A DNA stretch of 12,221 nucleotides from Monoraphidium neglectum (taxonomy: Eukaryota; Chlorophyta; Chlorophyceae; Sphaeropleales; Selenastraceae), in assembly GCF_000611645.1 (NCBI RefSeq), contig NW_014012590.1:1-12221 (forward strand), read 5' to 3'. Numbering within the stretch: the stretch's first letter is position 1; each line of letters starts with the position of its first letter. The translations under genes and the position numbers were made by a program. This document shows positions 1 through 8,925 of this stretch, one piece after another. The notes under the pieces were generated by a model. The model saw nothing but the letters and a program-made list of their open reading frames with translations. It had not been told where the DNA came from and ran no database searches.

Positions 1-342
1 GGCTTGGGGGGGGGGGTGGCTCATGCAACGATGGCGTCAGTGTGTGTGTGTGAATGCATGTGTGTGTGTGTGCGTGTCTGTGTGTGTGTAGACTCCGTTG
101 CTCGGCTGTGTGTGTGTGTGAGGGTGTAGGTCTGCTTTTGCGTTATCATTAGTTTACGCCCTTCAAGGGGACATGCGACCGCTGGTGACGTGCGCGCCGG
201 TGGAGCCTCAAGGCACGACATGCCAGGGTCGGCTGCTGTCACGCCTGCCATACTCGTAACACATATGCAATGTGCCGCTCCTTGCACACACGCGCCACCC
301 GGTCCATCCGATTGCAAACCTCCTGACCCCTCTCGCCCCCAG
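1..342 (+). other. SBE: Intron sequence upstream of the first visible branching-enzyme exon
   Basis: No branching-enzyme coding sequence is visible before 343, and the exon there opens directly after a CCCCCAG acceptor (AG at 341-342) in phase 0. The stretch holds an 11-base G run near the start and broken TG repeats at 41-120. It is best read as the 3' part of an intron whose donor lies before the window. Open frames here are by-products of the repeat and the GC content. Confidence 0.7.
41..120 (+). repeat. Interrupted TG microsatellite in intron
   Basis: Alternating TG blocks at 41-52, 59-72, 79-89 and 107-120 are separated by short interruptions. The run lies in the intron before the first visible exon and has the same sense-strand orientation as the tracts at 1395-1465 and 2611-2690. 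Confidence 0.9.
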
Positions 343-1264
343 GTGGGTGACAAGACCATCGCCATGTGGCTGATGGACGCCGAAATGTACACGGGGATGA
401 GCACCCTGGGGGAGGCCACGCCCGTCATATCGCGCGGCATAGCCATGCACAAGGTGGGCAGGTGCTGGGGGTCCGCTGCACTGCGGCCTGGCAGGGGACA
501 TGCGGCGGTGCGTCGCAGCAGCGTCTCCTGGGCAGCAGCCACTCCTCCCCTACCCCCCCCCCAAAGCCCATCCCTGGAATTGCGCAAGGTGGACCGGGCG
601 GTAAGCCAGCGTGGCGGGCCATGTCAGCCACCTCGGTTGATGACAACACCTGGGCCGCCATGCCGTTCCTCCGCACCCTTCTCACCCTTCACAGCTGATC
701 CGCATGGTGACGATGGCCCTGGGGGGCGAGGCCTGGCTGAACTTCATGGTGAGAACTTCATGTTGTTCCATGAGTCCAAAGCGCAGGGGTCCAACGCCTT
801 TCAAGCGCTCCCGGGTCCCAGCACAGCCCAAAGAACCCCAACTCGCCGCCGCTTGACCAGCATGCGCGTGCTTCAAGACCACAAGGCACGCGTGCACTCT
901 CCCAGCGGACCACCATCCTGCGACGCTCATATTTCTGTCCTGCCTACGCCTGGCTTTCTCCCTGCGCGCTCTTTCTCATCAGGGCAACGAGTTTGGCCAC
1001 CCCGAGTGGCTGGACTTCCCCCGGGAGGGCAACAACTGGTCTCACTTCTACTGCAGGTGTGCTGCCTGGTGCTGCCCGCGCCGCAACGGTGCAGCCCTCG
1101 CCACGCAAGTCTTAACACTGCGCCACTCGACACGGGCGATGTTGGCGCTGGTGCTTTGCGCACAGCCTGAGTGAGGCTTGGGGTCTGGTGTTGCAACCCC
1201 TCTACCCTTGGGACCTTCACACACAACGCGCACGCATACACACATGCGCGCGCGCACACACCCA

Positions 1265-1297
<33 letters not shown>

Positions 1298-1387
1298 CAT
1301 CCCACCCCACCCCCCTCAAGGCGCCAGTGGAGCCTGGCCGATGCGGACCACCTGAGATACCGCCACCTGTTGGAGTGGGACAAGTGC

Positions 1388-1469
<82 letters not shown>

Positions 1470-2622
1470 TTGTGTATGCGCACACAGTTTGGTGGGCCTA
1501 TTGTTCGCAACTCTGTCAGGACCTTGTTGCTCGCCAAGCCCCGGCGCGTCGGTGTCGTCGCCCCTCACCTCTCCTCGCCTCGCCTTTTGGCCTGCCTGCT
1601 GTCACATGGCTTGCCGATTGTTGGCCTCCGCGGCCCCGCCGCTGCCGCCACTGCCCACCCCCAGGGCGATGAACCAGCTCGACGACACCACAGGATTCCT
1701 GGCGGACCCCTGGCAGTGGGTCACACACATCGACCAGGGCAGGCAGGCAAGTGGCGCGCCCTGCCCGGCAACACGTCACGCCGCATGCACGCATGCGTGC
1801 GCCCCGCCCCGCTCCGCCGCCCGCCCGTCGCAAGACTGCAAAACAACTGCTCCATCCGAGCAGCCCTCATCCAGCTGTAAGGCACACGGCGTCGAGCGGA
1901 CGCCATTGTGGCCTGGCTAACAACGAGGTCGAGGGGTAAAACGTCAAGCGTCTCTCGCCCCTGCCACTGCCGCTCCCCACGCCAGGTGCTGGTGGCGGAG
2001 CGCGGCCCCGTGGTGTTTGTGTTCAACTTCTCACCCCACACAGACCACGAGGGCCTTAAGGTGGCCACCCCCGAGCCCGGCAAGTGGCGCGTCATCATTG
2101 ACAGGTGCGCGCCCACCCCTGCGCGCCAGCGTGGGTGTGGGAAAGTGCGGGCCGTCGTGGCTCCTGGCGGTTGCGAGCTGGGGGGCGTACGACCGTGCAG
2201 ACGGCGGTATGTTGCTGAGGAACTGGCCCCTTTGTGCAGGCTGACAGCAGGGCCTGCATCTGCAGCTGGTTTGTCGCTCAAGGCCACGCCTTGCGCACTG
2301 CTGCATTGGTTGCTGTTTCCAGCCTCTTCCATGTTCCCCCCCTCCCTCCCTCCCCATGCTACTCTGCTGTCAACTCAACACCTTTTTGCCCCGTTCCCCC
2401 CTCTCTGCTGCGCCCCACTGCTCACACCCCGCAGCGACGACCCGCGCTTTGGCGGCCAGGGGCGCGTGGGGCACGACACCGACCACTTCACCAGCCCCGC
2501 GGCAGAAGCTGGAGAGGCGGAATTGAAGGAGGGCCGCTTCCATGACAGGGATCAGTTCATGCAGGTGAACAGATGCCCGGCGTGTGCATATGCTGGACGT
2601 GCGCGCGCATGTGTGTGTGTAT

Positions 2623-2680
<58 letters not shown>

Positions 2681-3365
2681 GTGTGCGTGTGCGGCTGTGC
2701 GCTTTTGCGCACAGTGGCAAGATCTGATGCGTCCAAGCATCACGCTCGTGCGACTTCATGGAAGCACGTTACTATGGAGCGCTGAGCGCAGTTTCTGGCA
2801 CCTGACATAATGTACACAGGTGCTGGCGCCTGCGAGGACGGTGGTGGGCTACACCCGCGTCAAGGAGGAGCAGGAGGAGGCGTTCATCGCCGCAGCAGCC
2901 AACGCCGGCACGGTGTCGCCCTCCGATGACGACGACGGCACCAGCAGCGCCGCGGCGGCGGCTGCCACTGCGGCAACGGCAGCGCCTGCGGCAGGCCCCG
3001 GTGCGCCTGCGGCCGCGCCCCACGCCCCTGCCGCCCCGGCAGCCGCCCCCGAGGCCCCCGCGGCGGTGACAGCCCCTGCAGCCAACGCGCAGCTGCCCGC
3101 CGGATGGGGGCCCGCAGCCGCTGCACCCGCCGCTGCGCCGCCTGCCGCCGTCAAAGCTGCTCCCGCGGCCGCCCCTGGGCCGGCCGCCGCACCCGCTCCC
3201 GCACAGCCCGCCGAGGGGCCGTCCGTGGAGCCCGAGGACCCGCCTTCCAGCTCGCGGCCCCCCAGCCCTGTCAAGCTGGCCAAGGTGGTCGAGAAGTCCG
3301 AATTCGTCATCTACTCGTTTGATGACGCAGACCACCACAATCAAGTGGACGACCTGAGCGGCTGA
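343..3365 (+). CDS. SBE: Starch/glycogen branching enzyme (GH13), 3' part, eight exons
   Basis: This is the C-terminal 392 residues of a 1,4-alpha-glucan branching enzyme, which cuts alpha-1,4 glucan chains and rejoins them as alpha-1,6 branches, in algae normally in the plastid. Exons read from the sequence are 343-453, 695-748, 983-1056, 1321-1383, 1665-1746, 1986-2104, 2435-2564 and 2820-3365; the phases agree throughout and the stop is TGA at 3363-3365. Family blocks seen in order are [16 protein letters not shown], then [35 protein letters not shown], the beta-domain strand [28 protein letters not shown] and [11 protein letters not shown]. The first visible residue follows the family's SHDQAL block, so the catalytic acids lie before the window. 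The loop after FPR is short ([10 protein letters not shown]), as in animal and fungal glycogen branching enzymes. The normal enzyme end comes near 2861; a 167-residue low-complexity tail follows. The intron at 1747-1985 needs a GC donor. Family identity is very secure; the isoform is not assigned. Confidence 0.95.
1216..1297 (+). repeat. CA microsatellite in intron 1057-1320
   Basis: This is an alternating purine-pyrimidine stretch. The pure CA part is 1272-1297 (26 bases), preceded by mixed CA and a CGCGCGCG block near 1247-1255. It ends 23 bases before the exon at 1321. It is complementary to the TG tract on the other side of that exon. Alternating CG/CA sequence of this kind can adopt Z-DNA under supercoiling; that is general knowledge, not shown here. 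Confidence 0.92.
1395..1465 (+). repeat. Long pure TG microsatellite in intron 1384-1664
   Basis: About 35 uninterrupted TG units start only about ten bases after the donor GT at 1384-1385, so the 5' splice site runs almost directly into the repeat. The tract continues with slight interruptions to about 1478. Confidence 0.97.
2611..2690 (+). repeat. TG microsatellite in intron 2565-2819
   Basis: The pure TG core is 2628-2675 (48 bases). It is flanked by TG with A and C interruptions, and an alternating GCGCGC block lies just upstream. It falls inside the last intron of the branching-enzyme gene. Confidence 0.95.
2862..3362 (+). other. Ala/Pro-rich C-terminal extension of the branching enzyme
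   Basis: Beyond the last conserved beta-domain strand ([14 protein letters not shown]), the frame stays open for 167 codons. It starts with a charged stretch (KEEQEEAF), then an acid cluster (SDDDDG). About 90-100 residues dominated by Ala and Pro follow, roughly 2945-3217. The end is a Ser/Pro block ([12 protein letters not shown]) and an acidic terminus ([16 protein letters not shown]). The Ala/Pro part looks like a flexible linker. The last 40 or so residues are more complex and could be a binding motif, but none is recognised. The stop at 3363-3365 is clear. Confidence 0.85.
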
Positions 3366-3775
3366 GCCTTCGGATGACTGATGGCTGGCAGCACGCACGC
3401 AGCTTGCGGAGGGTGAAACGAGGGGCACACCTGGCCTGCCCTCTAGACCACAAATCGGGCTCAGTTTGTCCTTCGTTCCTAGTGGAATCAGCGCACGCAT
3501 GTGCATGTTGGCAGCTGCAGATGGGTGCTCATGAGCCTGCACACGCACGGGCGTGCGCACGCAGGTGCGCTGCAAGCGCTTGGTCTGGTTGCACTGTGCC
3601 CTTTGAAAATTCTCCTGCCATGTACCAGCAAGTTGCTTGTGTTGGGGCCTGGCGCTATTAATGCGGGCGTCTTAGTCGTGTGGACTCAACAGCGCATGCG
3701 ACAGGCAGCATGCAGGCAACGGCCACGTGCCGCGCAATCCTCAGTCGCGTCGCGTAGCTCTCATGCATCAGATTG

Positions 3776-3780
3776 TGTAA
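3776..3780 (+). terminator. Candidate polyadenylation signal TGTAA for the branching-enzyme gene
   Basis: TGTAA, the usual polyadenylation signal of green algae, is found about 410 bases after the stop codon. That would make a 3' UTR of about 430 bases. The motif is short, so chance occurrence cannot be excluded. Confidence 0.45.
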
Positions 3781-4821
3781 CACGGACCCCGGAGTCCTGT
3801 GTGTATGCAACTGTGACAGCAGCAAGCGAGGGAGCTGGGCGGCAGCTCAATTCGATTGCGCGCCTTCGTTTGCCGTTGCAACGCTACCAGCCCGTCACAA
3901 CGTGGCCGGAGACCGGGAGCCCCCAGGGAAAGCAAGCCCTTCCAACAGATCCCAGAAGAGGCATGCTGGCCGCTGCTTGGGCGAGCGCAGCCAAGTCTCC
4001 TATCGTGCACGCCACCACTACTGTGCCTGCTACAACCCCCCCCCTCAAACTGAATAATGCAGACGGCGCTCAGCAGGGCGGCGCCGCGTGGATGTCGGCC
4101 GCGCGGCTGCTGCACACCTCTGTCAGGCGTTGCTCTGCAGATAAGTTTCCAACTTGTTGTGGTGTCGTAGACATGCATGTTCATGAGTCCATCCCGCATT
4201 TTAGCCTTGCCCCTGCCTGGTCTGCGACACCATGCCTGACGTGCCCTCAAGCTTTGTGGTATGCGTCGCGGCAGGTACCCCTGTGCCCTTGCCCTCTGAT
4301 GTTGCCGTGCAGCTGCTCGTTTGACCAAACAATTCACTGAAGACACGGGACACAAGCTGACCTGCTCCTCTGGCAGGGAGGCTACATGTCCCAATGCATG
4401 TGTCAGAACAGTGAGGCTCCAGGGCTGGGTGAGTCAGGATACTTTGCATCATTGTTGTTGCCTTTTTGCAAGCAACACGCCTGCCTGGATCTGCTGGTGT
4501 GTGTGGCTCTCGCTTGGCGCAATTGCTGTGGCATTCACACCTTGGCATGAATATCTGCCGTTGTACTGCCCAGCAACTTCCCTGCCACCTCACAACAACC
4601 TGTCAATGCAAGTCAACTTTGGACAACTGTACATTTGCGCAGCCGGATTCCTTTTGTGGCTCTTACAAGTCGCGATGTCCTTCTTATGACAGCGGTTTGC
4701 GGCAGCAGTACAGCACTCACAATACTCGTATTTGGTTTGGGGATTGGACACAAATTGGTGCAGGCGCACACCCACCAATGCGACGCGGTTTATGCTTGCT
4801 TGTGGTGGTGCTGCTTATGCA

Positions 4822-4856
4822 GGCATGCCATGACGTACTTGCCGTCATGGCATGCC
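4822..4856. repeat. Perfect 14-bp inverted repeat (hairpin)
   Basis: Left arm GGCATGCCATGACG (4822-4835) and right arm CGTCATGGCATGCC (4843-4856) are exact reverse complements around the 7-base loop TACTTGC. No coding gene overlaps it. No U run follows, and in a eukaryote a bacterial-type terminator is not expected. Confidence 0.9.
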
Positions 4857-5005
4857 AGGGGCGTCCAGTCACGACATACACTCTCACGGAGATGTGCTGC
4901 GCCGCGGGTGTCGGCTGCAGGCGCCTTGACGCTTCGACGACGTTTTAAGAGAAGAGCACGCACAGCACAGGTTTCTGAAGCCTTGGTTTTGGTCTCGGGG
5001 CAGTC

Positions 5006-5044
5006 ATGCACCACACCACACTATGCACCACACCATGCACCACC
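5006..5044 (+). repeat. Short tandem ATGCACCACACC repeats
   Basis: Two exact copies of ATGCACCACACC (5006-5017 and 5023-5034) are followed directly by a partial third copy (5035-5044). They sit in the gene-poor stretch and have no visible function. Confidence 0.8.
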
Positions 5045-6642
5045 GCCTGGTTTGCTTTGGCGTTGCAATTGCACCGTCACACATACGATATGCTCTTTCT
5101 GTTCCAGCCGCACCAACGCTCAGGAGCTGCCTGAAAATTACCAGAGGCATGTATCCAGCAACATGACTTAAAAATGGGATGCTTCGATGTCGAACAGGTA
5201 CGTACTTTGCAACATGGTGCTCTTAGTGACGTGCGCAGGACTGTTGTCTCGGGCTGAAGCCAGCAGATCGCACGACAGCCCACTCCGGCAGCCGCCTTGC
5301 AGCAGTGACAGGTGTTCAAACAAGGTTCTGTGGTGGTCTGACGCCGCACCTGGCCACGTCGAAGCAATTACCCCCACAATTGGAAAGAACAGCTGGTGTA
5401 ATCCAGAACAAGGCAGCGGAACAAAACACCTGCCTAGACTGGCCACTACCGTTATCAGGTGCACTCAAGCCAGGCCTGAAGGTGCCGCACATCCTCCAAA
5501 AACCCACGCTCCAGGTATGCACCGCCCCCGGATTCGCCGTCGCTGCTACCAGACCACAAGTGCCAGTCCAGCAGCGCCGCGCCGCTGCTGCCAGGGTGCT
5601 TGTGCAGCAGCAGCGGCGCAGCGGCGCGTTCCACGGCTGACGCGGTCCCGCCCGCTTCAGGGCTGGTGGGTGCAGCCGGCAGCCACGATTCGAGCTGTGT
5701 GGGCCGGGATTCGTCGCCATGCTGTGGGGCAGGTTGCCCTTCACACCGCCGAGGCCGGGAGCCCGCCGACGCTGGCGACGTGCTGCATTGCTGCTGCTGC
5801 CCCTGCTCCTGTGGCTGTTGCGTTTTCTGCTGTTGCTGACTGGCCCGCTGGCGCGTGTGATGGTGTCGACGGCATGCAGCGCCGGTCCGACCTGACCGAT
5901 GCGCTGCCAGAGTGGCAGCAGCCGCGCACAGATCGAGCCGCAGGCGCACTAGAACATGGTCTGCAGTGTTACATCGTGTTAGATGTGTGTATGGTGAGAC
6001 CATGCAGAGGGAGTGCAGAGCCTTGCCCGGTGTGTGCGCTAGCATCGTACCTTGTGCACACCCACTGATGCTGCAGCAAATCGCGCTGTAATAGGCTGCA
6101 CTGGTGAGAGGGGGACTGCTGTCGCCGGTGAAAGTACCGCAGACTGCCTGAAGCACATCATGGCTGGTATAGGGCGTCATTGTATGCGTGGTGATCCCGG
6201 ATCGCGATCTGGCTGCATATCCCTGCAGCTCAAGTGCAATACAAAATCAATTTGAATGACGATTATTTGACACTTCAGGCGTTGCTTGCGAGCCGCGTTG
6301 GTCCCCCTGGTCGTCAGCTGGCAACGATTGGCAGCTGCCTTCGCGTGTCGCTCTGATGCATGCGCAATAGAACATCGGTACCGTATCAAAACTAAACACA
6401 TGGTTGACATGAACTTATACAAGCAGCACGCCTTGGCTCAACGCTGATCAAGGTCCTCCCGCTCCTGCTTCGACTTTCGGGCACTCTGCACGCCTTTTTC
6501 CAGGTGGCGGCAGGCGCTGTAACTTCGTGGAGAACGCAGCTGCATCCAGGCGGCGCAGCGCGGCAGCGGCGCCGCGGCGCTAGCAGCAGCGGCGACACGC
6601 AGGCGGCATCGGGGAGGCGGCGCCCACAGCTCAGGGTTCGCT

Positions 6643-8205
6643 ATGAGTGCCACCAACCTCAGTGACACGAAGCTCTGGGCCAACAGCAAGGAGCAGGAGA
6701 AGTATGAGAATCTCGCAGGCGCGCATGGGACTGGCCAGGTGGATGGCGCTGGGCCTGGCATGCGACGGTGCCAGGACTGCAACAGTGCCTGCGTACAGGA
6801 GTTTTCTGGTTGTGGCTTATCTTGCACACCACCAGACAAACGCACAGCTCATTGGGGGCCACTTATTGCTTGATGCTCGTGCACCGGGCATGCTGGTAGC
6901 TGACCCCGCGACATTGCTGGAACGTGGGGACGGCTGGACCTTGCACACTGAGACCCGCTTGCAACTCCCAAATCCCCAGACCTGTTTGCCATCATCAAGG
7001 CAACCGAGAAGCTGGAGCGTGCGTACGTGCGCGATGATGTCACGGCGGCCGACTACGAGGGCGCGTGTGAGAAGCTCATTGCGCAGTTCAAGGTGCTGTG
7101 GGGCTCCATGAGGGACGCGGTGAGTCGCTCATCAAGCAACTGCTCTGCTCGAAGCTCTGGCCAGAGCTGCGGGCGTCAGAAGGTCGCGCGTGGCAGAAGG
7201 CGCTGCTGCCTTTCTGGACCTGCGCAGCTGCTGTTGCGGCAAGGGTTGGGGGTGGGGCTGGCGCAGCGGGACGGCGCCAGCCACCTGGCCGGGATCACTG
7301 AATGCCGCGCGGCGCTCAAGGGGTGCTGCCGGCCGCAACACAATCGTCACTTTCCAGGTGCCCAGCGTCGAGACGTTCATGCAGCAGTATCACATGCAGT
7401 GCCCCATGGCTTGGAACCGCCTCGTGAAGGTGCGGGCGCATGCGGAGGGGGTGCGCACCGCGCGTTTCGGCTACCGCTGCTGGCGAGGTTGAAGAAAGCC
7501 TCTTGTGGTATGGTGGTGGGCATGGGGCATATGCACGCAATTCGGGCACTGAAGTGAGCATATTTGTGTGTTGACGGCGCCGTCCTGATGCTTGCTTCCC
7601 CAGGTGGGCCTGCCTGCCACAATCGAGCACCGCAAGCGGCCGGTGGAGGGGGGCGGCGGCGGCGCACGCGCGGTGGCTGAGACTGTGCAGCACTTCATCA
7701 CCGCCATGGACAGCCTCAAGCTCAACCTGGTGGCAGTGGACCAGGTGGGGACCTGCGCGGCGAGCTTGGCGTGGGGTGTGGTGGATCCACCTTGACGCCG
7801 AGGCAGGGCTGTTGACGTTTGGAGGGTAGATCTCAGCTTTTAGTGGCAACAGGCTGGTGCATCAAAACAGCTCCATGCCCTAGCCGACCCTTGCAACCGC
7901 TCCCAATACAAATGCAGCCGCCCTTGCTGAGCTGCCGGCCTCGTTCTTGCCGGTGACATTCGCTGAAGTTTCTCCCGCACCCCTCCACCTCATCCCAGAT
8001 CTGCCCGATCTTGTCGGACCTCATCTCCTCGATGTCCAAGATCGCCAGCCTGCCACCCGAGTTTGCTCCCAAAGCAAAAGCCAAGAACTGGTACAGCCGC
8101 CTGTACCAGCAGCCGGCCAGCTACGAGCTGTCGGAGGACGAGGTGCGGCAGCTGCTGTTCGACCTCGAGTCCAGCTACAACGAATTCATATCGACCATTA
8201 AGTAG
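6643..8205 (+). CDS. VPS28: VPS28, ESCRT-I subunit, complete, five exons
   Basis: VPS28 is a core subunit of ESCRT-I, which sorts ubiquitinated membrane proteins into multivesicular endosomes. It binds VPS23/TSG101 and VPS37 through its N-terminal half and ESCRT-II through its C-terminal four-helix domain. Exons are 6643-6718, 6980-7119, 7358-7429, 7604-7744 and 7999-8205. They join to 211 residues, the usual family length. Diagnostic blocks are KLWANSKEQEKYENL (about 10-24), LFAIIKATEKLERAY, GLPATIEHR (98-106), FITAMDSLKLNLVAVDQ near the end of exon 4, then LPPEFAPKAKAKNWYSRL and LLFDLESSYNEF near the C-terminus. The ATG at 6643 gives the short N-terminus before KLW typical of plant VPS28. 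A Gly run at 112-116 widens the linker between the two domains. The first intron (6719-6979) has no GT donor that restores the conserved NLADLF junction; a GC donor at 6719 does. That boundary is the least certain part. Confidence 0.93.
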
Positions 8206-8323
8206 CTGCTGGGCATGCAGGCTGAGGGCCCACCTAGCAGCTGCATTTTGTTGGCGCTCTCGCCGGTTTTGGTTGCGCTGAAAATATGCGCAGGGCGATC
8301 AGAGCAGCTGCTGTGCAGCCCGC

Positions 8324-8328
8324 TGTAA
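8324..8328 (+). terminator. Candidate polyadenylation signal TGTAA for VPS28
   Basis: TGTAA occurs about 120 bases after the VPS28 stop codon, in the range expected for a green-algal 3' end. With the copy after the branching enzyme gene, it supports a chlorophyte origin. Confidence 0.55.
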
Positions 8329-8925
8329 TTTACTCGAGTGATACCCTTGCTTCATAGTCAGTAGTCAGCACAACCTGCCTGTGTCATGAAGATGGGTAGC
8401 ATGTAGTCCCGGCCTCCCCCAGCCCGCCTTCAACAACAACCGCCGCTACGACTACGGCCCTTTGCCTCACCGTCGCCGGGGACTCCTCTGCACACACACG
8501 GACACGCACTGATGGTCTTTGTCCCTTGGCTACACCTTGCTGTGGCCTGAACTCAGATCCCTTTGCTGCTCTGATCACCTCGCCTTCGCGCTCAGGTGAT
8601 TTTGTGATACGAGTCCCGGTGGAACGGGTACGGGCAGGGATACCCCACTCGCTTTGTGCACTCCACTGCTTGCCGCACACTTGTTCCTTTGATCCCCGGT
8701 GAGACGGTGACGGCCGACTACGACTCCAAGGTAGTTGAGGTATACTGCTATGTAGTCGTACATATCTACTTCACCTTGCTGTACATGGTATAACCGGGTC
8801 ACTGAGTCATCATGTGTCAGTTGGGGCTGGTTGGGGGCTGAGGTCACGCGCAATGCACATCTACCATTGCGTTGATAGTTAGGCACCGATTTATAATACG
8901 CATAAGATTGTCAGCACTGCATGTG
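8329..8925. other. Intergenic stretch between VPS28 and ALG14
   Basis: No coding frame with a recognisable product was found. A TA-rich patch, TTATAATACG at 8891-8900, lies about 30 bases before the chosen ALG14 ATG and resembles a TATA box. It would leave almost no 5' UTR, so it may be coincidence. The rest is unremarkable. Confidence 0.5.

Larger units (their letters stand above)
3381..6642. other. Long intergenic stretch, no recognised gene
   Basis: About 3.3 kb lie between the branching enzyme stop and VPS28. The first 400 bases or so are probably the branching-enzyme 3' UTR. The longest open frames are 3501-4340 (+), 5187-6068 (+), 3768-4394 (-) and 5455-6180 (-). None gives a recognisable protein family, and most are rich in Arg, Ala, Ser and Cys in the way of non-coding GC-rich frames. 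The middle part, about 4400-5450, is visibly less GC-rich than the genes. It holds an inverted repeat at 4822-4856 and short ATGCACCACACC repeats at 5006-5044. No tRNA, rRNA or transposon protein was seen. The VPS28 promoter and 5' UTR must lie at its right end, but no TATA box or other core element stands out. Confidence 0.6.

Noticed and set aside
190..1170. Continuous 326-codon + strand frame
   Set aside because: It contains the genuine exon 343-453 in frame, but the rest reads through introns with clear GT and AG borders. The conserved protein needs the spliced exons.
927..1568. Long frames of alternating His-Thr or Cys-Val over 927-1920 and again over 2370-2810
   Set aside because: They are translations of the TG/CA microsatellites in branching-enzyme introns. 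The true exons use short parts of the + strand only.
2772..3575. Gly/Arg-rich 267-codon frame on the minus strand
   Set aside because: It is the antisense of the Ala/Pro-rich tail of the branching enzyme and shows only its repetitive composition.
3501..4340. 279-codon + strand frame in the intergenic stretch
   Set aside because: No recognisable domain, composition like neighbouring non-coding frames, and its first part overlaps the likely branching-enzyme 3' UTR.
4466..4948. Cys-rich 160-codon + strand frame that looks like a secreted peptide
   Set aside because: Cys spacing is irregular, no leader is at its start and it runs through the inverted repeat at 4822-4856. Chance is the simpler explanation.
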